Below are positions 43,843-52,075 of a DNA stretch of 64,000 nt, in pieces. The notes under the pieces were generated by a model that worked only from the letters and a program-made list of their open reading frames with translations, was not told the DNA's origin and ran no database searches. The stretch comes from Nocardioides astragali (GTDB lineage: Bacteria; Actinomycetota; Actinomycetes; Propionibacteriales; Nocardioidaceae): positions 976,536 to 1,040,535 of the forward strand of contig NZ_JAFMZM010000001.1 in the NCBI RefSeq assembly GCF_024436375.1. The letters run 5' to 3'. Both the position numbers and the translations under genes were made by a program. How positions within the stretch are numbered: the first letter of the stretch is position 1; each line of letters starts with the position of its first letter.

Positions 43843-43855
43843 GCACGTAACGTGC
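43843..43855. promoter_or_regulatory. Second palindrome in the same divergent promoter
   Basis: GCACGT-A-ACGTGC, a perfect 6-bp-arm palindrome one base away from dyad copy 2. It may be a site for a second regulator; a related ACGTGC-rich stretch precedes dyad copy 3. Confidence 0.4.
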
Positions 43856-43890
43856 ATCACAAGACGGTCAAGTGAGCAGAAGGAGTCCTC

Positions 43891-44793
43891 ATGACGGAGC
43901 GGGTCGCCCTGGTAACAGGGGCCGGTCGTGGCATCGGCCGCGCTATCGCCCTTTCCCTGGCGAAGTCCGGTTGGTCCATCGTGGTCAACGACCTCGGCGC
44001 GGCCCCAGATGGCCTCGGTGCCGACTCAGGACCAGCCGCAACTGTCGCTGCTGAGATCGAGGCCGCAGGCGGTCGCGCGATGGCAAGCACCGCCGACGTC
44101 AGCGACTGGGAGGCGACCCGCGAGATGGTGGCGGCCGCTACAGAGACCTTCGGTCGGTTGGACGGCGTCGTGAACTGCGCCGGAATCCTGCGCGACACCA
44201 TCTTCCACAAGATGTCTGAGTCCGAATGGGACGCCGTCGTGCAGGTCAACCTCAAGGGTGCCTTCTGTGTGAGCCGCGCAGCCGCCGAGGTCTTTCGCGA
44301 GCAGGGTGGCGGTGCGTACGTCCACATGGCCTCCACAGCTGGCCTCATCGGCAACTTGGCGCAGGCAAACTACTCTGCGGCCAAGCTTGGCATCGTCGCC
44401 CTCTCGCGGTCGATCGCCGTGGACATGGCGCGCTACAACGTGCGCTCCAACGCGATCGCACCCTTCGCATGGAGTCGCCTGATTGGCACCCTCCCGGAGG
44501 AGACCGAGGCCGAGAAGGCGAGGGTCGCCCGCATGAAGCGGATGACCCCCGAACAGATCGCGCCCTTGGTCGAGTTCCTCCTCAGCGACTCGGCCAGCGA
44601 CATCACCGGCCAGGTCTTTGTGGTACGCGGCAACGAGCTCATGCTGATGAGCCAGCCCCGTCCGGTGCGGACCATGGCACGGCTCGAGGGATGGACTGCC
44701 GACACGGTTGCGACGCACTTTGCCCCCGCGATCAGGTCGAGCCTGGTTCCGCTGGAGACCTCGCCGCAGCTCTTCTCCTACGACCCGGTCTGA
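43891..44793 (+). CDS. SDR-family dehydrogenase (MFE-2-type 3-hydroxyacyl-CoA dehydrogenase-like)
   Basis: A 300-residue oxidoreductase. TGAGRGIGRAIALSLAKSG (cofactor site), VNCAGILRDTIFHKMSESEW, catalytic Ser in VHMASTAGLIGNLAQ and YSAAK. The long VVNDLGAAPDGLGADSGPA insert and the C-terminal extension to 300 residues match the dehydrogenase domain of multifunctional enzyme type 2. The MaoC hydratase encoded 8 bp downstream completes the MFE-2-like pair as separate proteins. It is the first gene of the plus-strand operon. Confidence 0.87.
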   Translation: MTERVALVTGAGRGIGRAIALSLAKSGWSIVVNDLGAAPDGLGADSGPAATVAAEIEAAGGRAMASTADVSDWEATREMVAAATETFGRLDGVVNCAGILRDTIFHKMSESEWDAVVQVNLKGAFCVSRAAAEVFREQGGGAYVHMASTAGLIGNLAQANYSAAKLGIVALSRSIAVDMARYNVRSNAIAPFAWSRLIGTLPEETEAEKARVARMKRMTPEQIAPLVEFLLSDSASDITGQVFVVRGNELMLMSQPRPVRTMARLEGWTADTVATHFAPAIRSSLVPLETSPQLFSYDPV

Positions 44794-44800
44794 GGCACGC

Positions 44801-45667
44801 ATGACGATCAACGCAGAGAAGCTGCTTGCCTGGGAGTTCCCGGTAGTCGATCTCGCGTTCTCCCAGAAGGACGCGATGCTGTACGCCCTGGGAGTCGGAC
44901 TCGGCACAGACCCCACGGACGAGCGCGAACTGCCCTTCGTCTACGAGGAGCGTCTCGCCGTGCTGCCTTCCATGGCCGTGGTCCTTGGCCACCCTGGTCC
45001 GTGGTTCCGCGACCCTGCCACCGGCATCGACTGGATCCAGGTCCTCCACGGCGAGCAGACCTTGGCCGTGCACGGACCTCTCGTCCCCGATGTTCCGCTG
45101 AGGTGCACGACGCGCGTCGTCGACGTCGAGGACAAGGGCGAGGGTCGCGGTGCATTGGTGCGCTGGGCACGTGACATTCGGGATGTCTCCACCGGCAAGC
45201 TCGTGGCCACGCTCGAGAGCACCCTATTCTGTCGTAACGACGGTGGGTTCGGGGGCGAGCAGCGACCCAGGCCCGCGGTGGAGGAGTGGCCCTCCACGCA
45301 GCCGACCGATTCGTGCCTTCGAGTCATTTCGCCTAGGGCGGCACTCCTTTACCGCCTCAATGGGGACATGAACCCCGTACATGCTGATCCGAAGGTCGCA
45401 GCGGATGCCGGCTTCGAGAGACCGATCCTCCACGGACTGTGCACCTTCGCGGTGGCAATCTGGAGCATTCTGAGCACGCTCGCAGACGACGGCGTCAAGG
45501 TCGACGACCTCTCATCGGTCGCCGTACGGTTCAAGGCGCCGGTCCTGCCTGGGCAAGCCCTGCTAACAGACATGTGGCGAGAGGGCGACAGGGTTCGGTT
45601 CCGTAGCACCACCGGGGACGGCCGCGTCGTTCTAGACATGGGCGACCTTCGCCTTCAGGGCGGATGA
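44801..45667 (+). CDS. MaoC-family enoyl-CoA hydratase 2
   Basis: A 288-residue double hot-dog protein. The hydratase 2 signature YRLNGDMNPVHADPKVAADA (about residues 184-203) holds the catalytic Asp and His, followed by FERPILHGLCTFAVA. The N-terminal half is the usual degenerate copy. It hydrates trans-2-enoyl-CoA to (R)-3-hydroxyacyl-CoA, which the adjacent SDR could oxidise. Large substrates are typical of this two-domain form. Confidence 0.87.
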   Translation: MTINAEKLLAWEFPVVDLAFSQKDAMLYALGVGLGTDPTDERELPFVYEERLAVLPSMAVVLGHPGPWFRDPATGIDWIQVLHGEQTLAVHGPLVPDVPLRCTTRVVDVEDKGEGRGALVRWARDIRDVSTGKLVATLESTLFCRNDGGFGGEQRPRPAVEEWPSTQPTDSCLRVISPRAALLYRLNGDMNPVHADPKVAADAGFERPILHGLCTFAVAIWSILSTLADDGVKVDDLSSVAVRFKAPVLPGQALLTDMWREGDRVRFRSTTGDGRVVLDMGDLRLQGG

Positions 45668-45674
45668 TCGCGGT

Positions 45675-46475
45675 ATGAGCGACCACTCCCACCCCGAGAT
45701 CAGGTACGAGCTGAGCGAGGCCGGCGTTGCAGTTATCACGTTGACCCGGCCGGAAGCGCTCAACGCCCTCACCACGGAGATGGCCACGCGACGACTACCC
45801 GCGCTCTGCGCCGAGGTCACCGAGGACGACCGCGTCAAGGTCGTCGTCCTCACCGGGGAGGGCCGGGCCTTCTGCTCGGGCGCCGACGTGAACGAGCGCA
45901 TCCCGATGGTGGTCAGTGGCTCCAGTGCCGCAACCAAGGAGAGATTGGTAGGTGCATTCATCCTCCCGGTCTGGCGAATCCCCAAGCCGGTCGTCGCGGC
46001 CGTCAACGGAGTAGCCGCCGGTGGCGGCATGTCGTTGGCTTGCGCTGCCGATTTCCGCATCGTGGCGCAGGAAGCAAGCTTCGTCGCCGCGTTCGTCCGT
46101 CGTGGGCTGATGCCTGACAGCGGCATCACCTTCCTGCTCCCACGGCTGGTGTCGCAGTCAGTCGCGACCCGGCTCCTGATGACCGGAGGGAGTCTCACCG
46201 CCGCCGAGGCGCAGGCTGTTGGCTTGGCCGACGAGGTCGTTCCCGCGCACGAGCTACTCGAGCGCGCGACCGACTTTGCAGAGCAGCTCGCAGCCGGTCC
46301 GGCTGTGGCGCTCAGCTTCACAAAACGTGCCCTGCAGTGCGCCAGCGGACGTGCGCTCGCCGACCAGCTTGCGTTCGAGAGCTGGGGTCAAACCGTCTGC
46401 TTCAAGACCGACGACTTCGCCGAGGGGATGGCGGCATTCCATGACAAGCGCTCCCCGGTTTTCCAAGGCCGATGA
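45675..46475 (+). CDS. Crotonase-family isomerase/hydratase (PaaG-like)
   Basis: A 266-residue crotonase. TLTRPEALNALTTEMATRRL, LTGEGRAFCSGADVN and GVAAGGGMSLACAADFRIVA are present. The first hydratase glutamate is Ser, and the second region reads RRGLMPDSGITFLLPRLV, with an acidic residue in the place used by enoyl-CoA isomerases of the PaaG type. Double-bond isomerisation is therefore more likely than hydration. It follows the MaoC gene by 7 bp and overlaps the next gene region. Confidence 0.8.
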   Translation: MSDHSHPEIRYELSEAGVAVITLTRPEALNALTTEMATRRLPALCAEVTEDDRVKVVVLTGEGRAFCSGADVNERIPMVVSGSSAATKERLVGAFILPVWRIPKPVVAAVNGVAAGGGMSLACAADFRIVAQEASFVAAFVRRGLMPDSGITFLLPRLVSQSVATRLLMTGGSLTAAEAQAVGLADEVVPAHELLERATDFAEQLAAGPAVALSFTKRALQCASGRALADQLAFESWGQTVCFKTDDFAEGMAAFHDKRSPVFQGR

Positions 46476-46486
46476 AAGGACAGCAA

Positions 46487-47278
46487 GTGACCTACTCCGA
46501 CATCCTTTACACGGCGACCGACGGGGTCGCCACGATCACCATCAACAGACCCGAGTCCCTCAACGCGCTGCGTCGCACGACCGTGCTCGAACTGACCCAG
46601 GCCTTCCTCCGGGCCGATGACGACCCGGCAGTCGGTGTGGTCGTCCTCACCGGCGCCGGCGACCGTGCGTTCAGCGTGGGAGGCGATCAGAAGGAGCTTG
46701 TCTCTCAGCTCGACGCCACCGGCTGGCGTGTCTTCGCCCGCGAGATGAGGGACCTCTTCGCCACGATGCGAAACATCGGCGTGCCGATCATCGCGTCCGT
46801 CCGCGGCTACTGCATCGGCGGAGGGCACGAGCTCCACTGCTTCGCAGACCTCACGGTCGCGGACGAAGGCGCCCGCTTCGGGCAGGTGGGCGCAAAGGTG
46901 GGTGGCGCGCCGATCTACATCACGAGGCTCCTACCCAAGCTCGTCGGTGAGAAGAAGGCGCGCGAGATCGTCATGCTTTGCGAGCAGTACTCCGCAGAAG
47001 AAGCACTCGCCATGGGCCTGATCAACAAGGTCGCTCCGAACGGCACCCTCGACAAGGTCGTCGAGCAGATGTGTGCCGACCTGCTCGCCAAGAGTCCCAC
47101 CATCCTTCGTCACATGAAGACAGCAATCGGGGCCGAGAACGTCCTGGGTGACGACGTCATCCCGATGCTCGTCGAGAGCCTCGCCTCCTTCTTCGGTTCG
47201 GCCGAGCAGCGCGAGGCGACCACCGCATTCGCCGAGAAGCGGGCACCCGACTTCAACAAGTTCCGGAGCAACGTATGA
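46487..47278 (+). CDS. BadI/MenB-like crotonase (candidate ring-opening beta-ketoacyl-CoA hydrolase)
   Basis: A 263-residue protein from GTG 46487 (AAAGGA 6 bp before); an ATG at 46472 overlapping the previous stop is the alternative. Distinctive blocks: TGAGDRAFSVGGDQ, GYCIGGGHELHCFADLTVAD, RFGQVGAKVGGAPIYITRLL and GEKKAREIVMLCEQYSAEEA. These are characteristic of the BadI (2-ketocyclohexanecarboxyl-CoA hydrolase), MenB and EchA20-like branch. The activity implied is Claisen-type hydrolytic opening of an alicyclic beta-keto thioester. It is the strongest hint that the pathway substrate contains a carbocycle. Confidence 0.72.
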   Translation: MTYSDILYTATDGVATITINRPESLNALRRTTVLELTQAFLRADDDPAVGVVVLTGAGDRAFSVGGDQKELVSQLDATGWRVFAREMRDLFATMRNIGVPIIASVRGYCIGGGHELHCFADLTVADEGARFGQVGAKVGGAPIYITRLLPKLVGEKKAREIVMLCEQYSAEEALAMGLINKVAPNGTLDKVVEQMCADLLAKSPTILRHMKTAIGAENVLGDDVIPMLVESLASFFGSAEQREATTAFAEKRAPDFNKFRSNV

Positions 47279-48495
47279 CTGAGTCCACATATCCGATCGT
47301 CGGCCCACTCAACGGAGTGAAGGTCATCGCCTTCGAACACGCCTGGGCAGCGCCGTACGGCACCATGATGCTCGCCGACATGGGCGCTGATGTGGTCAAG
47401 GTCGAACCGCCAGGCTTGGGCGATCACGTCCGGGCGTGGACGCGCAACGATCTCGACGGCCTCAGCCCGCACTTCCTGGCCGTCAACCGCAACAAGCGCT
47501 CGATCGTCCTCGATCTCAAGACAGAGGATGGGCTGCGCCTGGCCAAGGAACTCATCGGCCAGGCCGACGCCGTGGTCGAGAACTTCTCGCCAGGGGTGAT
47601 GAAGAAGCTCGGCCTGGACTACGACCGACTTTCCGTCGACCACCCCGAGCTCGTGTACTGCTCAGTGAGCGGCTTCGGCGAGACCGGCACGTACAGCCAC
47701 CGCCGCGCCTACGACTTGCTGATCCAGGCCGAGGGCGGCCTGCTCTCCGTCACGGGAACAGACGAGAAGTCGCTCGCCAAGGTTGGGACCGCTGTCGTCG
47801 ACATCATGGCCGCCATGGTGGCTGCATTCTCGACAGCGTCGGCCGTCCGCGGCGCTGAGCAGACGGGGCAGGGTCGCTACATCGACGTCTCGATGCTGGA
47901 CGTCGCCGCATCGGTGATGAGCTTCAACGTCTTCAGCTACGGCATTTCAGGCCTTATGCCCACTCCGATCGGCACCGCTCACCCGCTGCTGGCGCCTTAC
48001 GAGGTCTACGACACTGCTACCCGCCCCGTTGCGATCGCGATCCTGACCGAAGCGCACTGGGCGACGTTCAACGAGGTGACCGGCCGGCAGGACCTCACAA
48101 ACCAGGCGGAGTTCGCTACCGCTCCTATGCGTGTGGCTAATCGCGAGCTGCTCAACCACCAGCTACGCCCGGTCCTCAAGCAGTGGGACGCCAACGAGCT
48201 GGTCGAGGCACTGGCTGCGGCAGGACTGGCCTGCGCAAACGTCAATGATGTCGACGCCGTCATGAACCACCCGCAACTACACGAACGCGGCTTTTACACG
48301 CAATGGAACGTCAAGGGTCACAACCTGACCGCGCCCGGCGCTCCTTGGCGGATGATGGGCGATTCGCCCCAGCCCGCCGAAGACCGACTCCCCGCCACCA
48401 CCCCGGGCGAGCATTCGGCATCTGTCCTCCGCGACTGGATAGGAGCCGGTGCCGCTGACATCGACGCCCTCCACTCCAGCGGCGCGCTGGGCTGA
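47275..48495 (+). CDS. Family III CoA-transferase (CaiB/BaiF)
   Basis: A 406-residue protein. LNGVKVIAFEHAWAAPYGTM, LADMGADVVKVEPPGLGDHV, FLAVNRNKRSIVLDLKTEDG (catalytic Asp of family III) and VSGFGETGTYSHRRAYDLLI are typical. It moves CoA from a donor such as succinyl-CoA or a pathway thioester to the incoming acid, activating it without ATP. No acyl-CoA ligase gene is present in the regulon, so this is the probable activation step. Confidence 0.88.
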   Translation: MTESTYPIVGPLNGVKVIAFEHAWAAPYGTMMLADMGADVVKVEPPGLGDHVRAWTRNDLDGLSPHFLAVNRNKRSIVLDLKTEDGLRLAKELIGQADAVVENFSPGVMKKLGLDYDRLSVDHPELVYCSVSGFGETGTYSHRRAYDLLIQAEGGLLSVTGTDEKSLAKVGTAVVDIMAAMVAAFSTASAVRGAEQTGQGRYIDVSMLDVAASVMSFNVFSYGISGLMPTPIGTAHPLLAPYEVYDTATRPVAIAILTEAHWATFNEVTGRQDLTNQAEFATAPMRVANRELLNHQLRPVLKQWDANELVEALAAAGLACANVNDVDAVMNHPQLHERGFYTQWNVKGHNLTAPGAPWRMMGDSPQPAEDRLPATTPGEHSASVLRDWIGAGAADIDALHSSGALG

Positions 48496-48621
48496 CCTGA
48501 CGCTGTACCGCGAGACGGCCCGAGCGGCGACTGCCGTCGCCATCGACCGATCCCGCTGCGAAACCCGGCTGGGAACCGACACGGTCCCGTCGTATCCGAA
48601 CCGAGAGGAAACTCATCAATC

Positions 48622-49590
48622 ATGCCCATCCTCACCGCTGCCGACCTCACTCAGGACCTCGAAGGCACGTACTACAGCCCCAAGATGCAATGGTGGTGCG
48701 CTCACGCCGACCTCGTGGACGACGACGGAAATGACACGTCGCTCTACTTCTGGCCTGCACTGGGCTCGCTCGACGAGGCCTGGATCTGCTCGCTCCACAC
48801 CAAGGACGAGATGATCGACCTGACGACGCTGTACCAGCCCCTCGGGACGTTCAAGACGTCGCGCTCCGGCGTCGACGTCCAGTTCGGGAACCAGTACATC
48901 CGCGGTACCTACCCCAATTACGAGATCTACGTCGAGGGGGAGAAGGACGGGGAGCATGTTTCGCTGCTGGTGAAGATGACCGCGGAGACCCCGGCGTTCG
49001 AAGCCCTACCCAACCTGCGCGGCATCACTTGGCACTACGTTCCGCGCTTCGCCGTCGAGGGCGCCCTGACTCGCGGCGGCGAGTCCAAGCAGGTCAAGGG
49101 TGCCGGCTACCTCGAGCGCCGCCGCGGCCGGTTCTGGACGCCTGGTATCGAACGCGGCCTGTGGGAGAGCATCCCGGGTGCGGGTGCTTCTCCGTTTAGC
49201 ATCCCTTTGTTCTACAAGGTCTGGAAGAACGACGGCACGATCCAGCTGCAGACCCTCACATTCACAGTCGACGGCAAGACCATGGTCGACTTCGAGGACG
49301 TCGAGGTGGACATCCTTGAGACCGCGAAGCTGCCCGGCTTCGAGGACATTGACCACCCGATGCGCTACCGACTCACGGCAAACGGAGATGGTGGCAGCGC
49401 CGAGATCGAGGTCGTCCGCAATCCGAACCGTCTCGGCCTTCGCGACTACTTCGATGACCCCGACCCGCGCGCCAAGTGGACCGGCATCTATGGAGCCGGT
49501 CACGCGGAGGGCGTCGTGACGTACCAGGGCACCGAACACCGCGTCTCTGCTCCCACCTACGGCAGCGCGCTCTTCTTCTCCGAGAAGTGA
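48622..49590 (+). CDS. Lipocalin-like AttH/CrtC-type protein
   Basis: A 322-residue soluble protein rich in beta strands. WWCAHADLVDDDGNDTSLYF near the N-terminus, WHYVPRFAVEGALTRGG in the middle, the aromatic pocket-like segment RRGRFWTPGIERGLWESI and a closing GHAEGVVTYQGTEHRVSAPT resemble the double-lipocalin fold of AttH/CrtC (carotenoid hydratase-like) proteins. Such proteins bind or convert isoprenoids and other hydrophobic molecules. A role in holding, hydrating or isomerising a hydrophobic intermediate is plausible but unproven. Confidence 0.5.
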   Translation: MPILTAADLTQDLEGTYYSPKMQWWCAHADLVDDDGNDTSLYFWPALGSLDEAWICSLHTKDEMIDLTTLYQPLGTFKTSRSGVDVQFGNQYIRGTYPNYEIYVEGEKDGEHVSLLVKMTAETPAFEALPNLRGITWHYVPRFAVEGALTRGGESKQVKGAGYLERRRGRFWTPGIERGLWESIPGAGASPFSIPLFYKVWKNDGTIQLQTLTFTVDGKTMVDFEDVEVDILETAKLPGFEDIDHPMRYRLTANGDGGSAEIEVVRNPNRLGLRDYFDDPDPRAKWTGIYGAGHAEGVVTYQGTEHRVSAPTYGSALFFSEK

Positions 49591-49705
49591 GCGGCACGGT
49601 CCGGCCGCCGAGTCCCGCCCGGCGGCCGGGCCGGCCACCCTGTCGAGACATGGCCACGAGCCAGACCGTCCCCGAACACCAGTACCAACGAGGAGCAAAG
49701 ATCCC

Positions 49706-51043
49706 GTGCCCCGCCTCCGCATCGCAGCAACCGGCGACTCGATCGTGACGCGACGCCTCTCTGGACTCCGCCACGACGGATTCGCCGACCTGGTCGACCT
49801 CGTGCGTAGTGCCGACGTCGCATACACGAACGTCGAGTTCGTCTTCCCCGGCCGGGGGAGACATCCGTCCACCACCTTCCACGGCACCCACCTAGGTGTG
49901 TCCCCGGATCTGCTGAACGAGTTCCAGTGGCTGGGGTTCGATGTCTTCGGCATGGCCAACAACCACGCAACCGACTACGGCACCGACGGTCTCCTGTCCT
50001 CGATGGAGGAGCTCGAGAGGCGACAGATGCCCTACGCCGGTGTGGGGCGCACCCTGCGGGAGGCGCGACTGCCGGTCTATGTCGAGACAGCACAGGGACG
50101 GGTGGCGCTCATCAGCGCCGGTTCCAGCAACGCTCGACTCTCGGTAGCGGCCGATCCGGGGATCAACGACGCCGGCCGACCGGGGATGGCGCCGGTGCGA
50201 GTGAGGAAGACGCACTACGTCGCAGAGGAGAAGTTCGACGACTTCCGCTCCACTCTTTCCGAGAGTGGAGTAAACGTGGCAGCTGCCGGCACCACTGCCC
50301 CGGGCATCTTCTTTCCCTATCCGGACATGAACGTGTACGACGGCCCTCCTCCCGGCGGGTTCGCTGTCGAGGGTGTCTTCTTCGCGCCCTCGGACCGGCC
50401 CAGGGTGGAGACGACCGCACTGGAGCGAGACGTCGAGGCGCTCGCTGCCGTCGTCCGAGAGGCTCGCACCCAAGCCGACGTGGTCCTAGTGGCATTGCAC
50501 TGCCACGAGGGGATCCAAGGTCGATGGAACAACGAGATCCCGGCAGAGTTCCTTCAGCCGCTCGCTCATACTTTGATCGAGGCAGGCGCCGACGCGATCC
50601 TAGGCACCGGACCGCACATGCTACGTGGCATTGAGATCCATAAGGGACGCCCGATCCTCTACTCCTTGGGCAACTTCATCTTCTCGCTAGAGACGATCGA
50701 CTCCTTCCCCGTCGAGGTCTACGAACAGCAGTCGATGGACCTGAGCTCGACCAGCGCGGACCTGTACGACAAGGTCACCGGGTACAAGGATGAACCGCGG
50801 TTCTGGGAGACGGTGCTCGCACAGCTCGTCTTCGAGGACGGTGAATGCACCGAGGTCGAGCTGGTGCCCGTGGTTCTTGGCCGGGAACTGCCCCGGTCGC
50901 GACGCGGAGACCCTGCCCTCGCCGACGCTGAACACGGGCGGCGGATCCTGGAGCGATTGCAAGGCCTTTCCGACCCGTTCGAAACCAAGCTCCAGATCGA
51001 GGAGAGGGACGGTCGTGTCGTCGGCCGGATCACCACGAGCTGA
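49706..51043 (+). CDS. CapA-family metallophosphoesterase-like protein
   Basis: A 445-residue protein with a GTG start preceded by GAGGAGC. PGA_cap-domain motifs: RIAATGDSIVTRRL, ADVAYTNVEFVFPGRG, FGMANNHATDYG, VVLVALHCHEGIQGRWN and ILGTGPHMLRGIEIHKGRPI, with YSLGNFIF. No signal peptide or membrane anchor, unlike capsule CapA proteins. The metal ligands are intact, so a hydrolase acting on a small molecule inside the cell is likely. Its last 29 bp overlap the alpha/beta hydrolase gene. Confidence 0.8.
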   Translation: MPRLRIAATGDSIVTRRLSGLRHDGFADLVDLVRSADVAYTNVEFVFPGRGRHPSTTFHGTHLGVSPDLLNEFQWLGFDVFGMANNHATDYGTDGLLSSMEELERRQMPYAGVGRTLREARLPVYVETAQGRVALISAGSSNARLSVAADPGINDAGRPGMAPVRVRKTHYVAEEKFDDFRSTLSESGVNVAAAGTTAPGIFFPYPDMNVYDGPPPGGFAVEGVFFAPSDRPRVETTALERDVEALAAVVREARTQADVVLVALHCHEGIQGRWNNEIPAEFLQPLAHTLIEAGADAILGTGPHMLRGIEIHKGRPILYSLGNFIFSLETIDSFPVEVYEQQSMDLSSTSADLYDKVTGYKDEPRFWETVLAQLVFEDGECTEVELVPVVLGRELPRSRRGDPALADAEHGRRILERLQGLSDPFETKLQIEERDGRVVGRITTS

Positions 51044-51977
51044 TACGTGGACCGCCCCGTCGAGCGAGTTCGCCTGGCTCGCCGAGATGGCTGGCGAGCT
51101 GGCGGTCGATCCCCCTCGCGTACAGCGGCGCGCCCACGGCAACCTCTCCGTCCTGCATTGGGGCGACGCACGGCCGCGAGTGGCGCTGTTCCACGGACGC
51201 GGCCAGAACGCGCACACGTTCGACTCCGTGCTCCTGAGGCTCGGCGAGCCCGCAATATCCGTCGACCTCCCCGGCCATGGCCACTCCCAATGGCGCCCCG
51301 ATCACGACTACTCGCCTGATGGAAACGCTGTAGCGCTTGCGGACCTCCTCGATGCACACCGGGACGTCGAAGTGTGCGTCGGCATGTCACTCGGCGGACT
51401 TACGCTGATCCGGCTCGCCGCAACGCGGCCTGAGCTGGTGCCCCGGTGCGTCCTCATTGACATCACCCCACGTGATGAACGGGCGCGGGAGGTGCCGCAA
51501 CGATCCAGCGAGATCGCCCTAATGCGCAACCAGGACACGTTCGAGTCCTTTGAGCACCTGTGCGCCTGGGCTTTCAACGTTCTGGGCACCGCCGACGCCC
51601 CCGCGCTGCGTCGCGGCCTCTGGCACAACTCCCGGCCCGTCGAAGGTGGCGGGAGGACCTGGCGATCGGATCGTTCACCCGCGGCGCGTAACGCGACCAG
51701 CAGTGGCGAGCTCTGGCGCGACGCGACAGCTCTCCCAGCGGGGACGCGATTGCTGGCTGCGTCCGGTGCCGGTGTGGTCACGCCACTCGATGCTGCACGG
51801 CTGGTCGCGGTTAACCCGGGCATCGAAGTGAGATGGATCGACACGGAGACCCACTCGATCCACAGTGCCGAGCCTGATGTGGTCGCTGACGAGATCCGTT
51901 CCCAGCTGGCCCAGGGCTCACCAGAGGCGAAGTTTTTGATTTCCGATCGGTTGAAATCGGCAAACAATCGCTCGTAG
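51015..51977 (+). CDS. Alpha/beta hydrolase
   Basis: A 320-residue protein from GTG 51015 (GGAGAGGG 6 bp before). VALFHGRGQNAHTFDSVLLR is the oxyanion strand, VCVGMSLGGLTLIRLA gives the nucleophile Ser in GMSLGG, and the C-terminal TETHSIHSAEP provides a candidate His. Probably an ester or thioester hydrolase, or a C-C hydrolase of the pathway. It is the last gene of the plus-strand operon starting at 43891. Confidence 0.8.
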   Translation: MSSAGSPRADTWTAPSSEFAWLAEMAGELAVDPPRVQRRAHGNLSVLHWGDARPRVALFHGRGQNAHTFDSVLLRLGEPAISVDLPGHGHSQWRPDHDYSPDGNAVALADLLDAHRDVEVCVGMSLGGLTLIRLAATRPELVPRCVLIDITPRDERAREVPQRSSEIALMRNQDTFESFEHLCAWAFNVLGTADAPALRRGLWHNSRPVEGGGRTWRSDRSPAARNATSSGELWRDATALPAGTRLLAASGAGVVTPLDAARLVAVNPGIEVRWIDTETHSIHSAEPDVVADEIRSQLAQGSPEAKFLISDRLKSANNRS

Positions 51978-52007
51978 TGGTTGACGTGACGTGCGTTACA
52001 TGTTTGC

Positions 52008-52030
52008 ATGTGGCGAATAAGGCGCCTAAT
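52008..52030. promoter_or_regulatory. Regulon dyad, copy 3 (before the ABC-transporter operon)
   Basis: ATGTGGCG-AATAAGG-CGCCTAAT, equal to the consensus. It lies 46 bp before the first ATPase start. A TTGACG stands upstream at 51981-51986, a possible -35 box. Confidence 0.65.
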
Positions 52031-52075
52031 GAACCACATGCGAGGTAGTTCGACGTGAAGCAGGGAGTGCAACTC

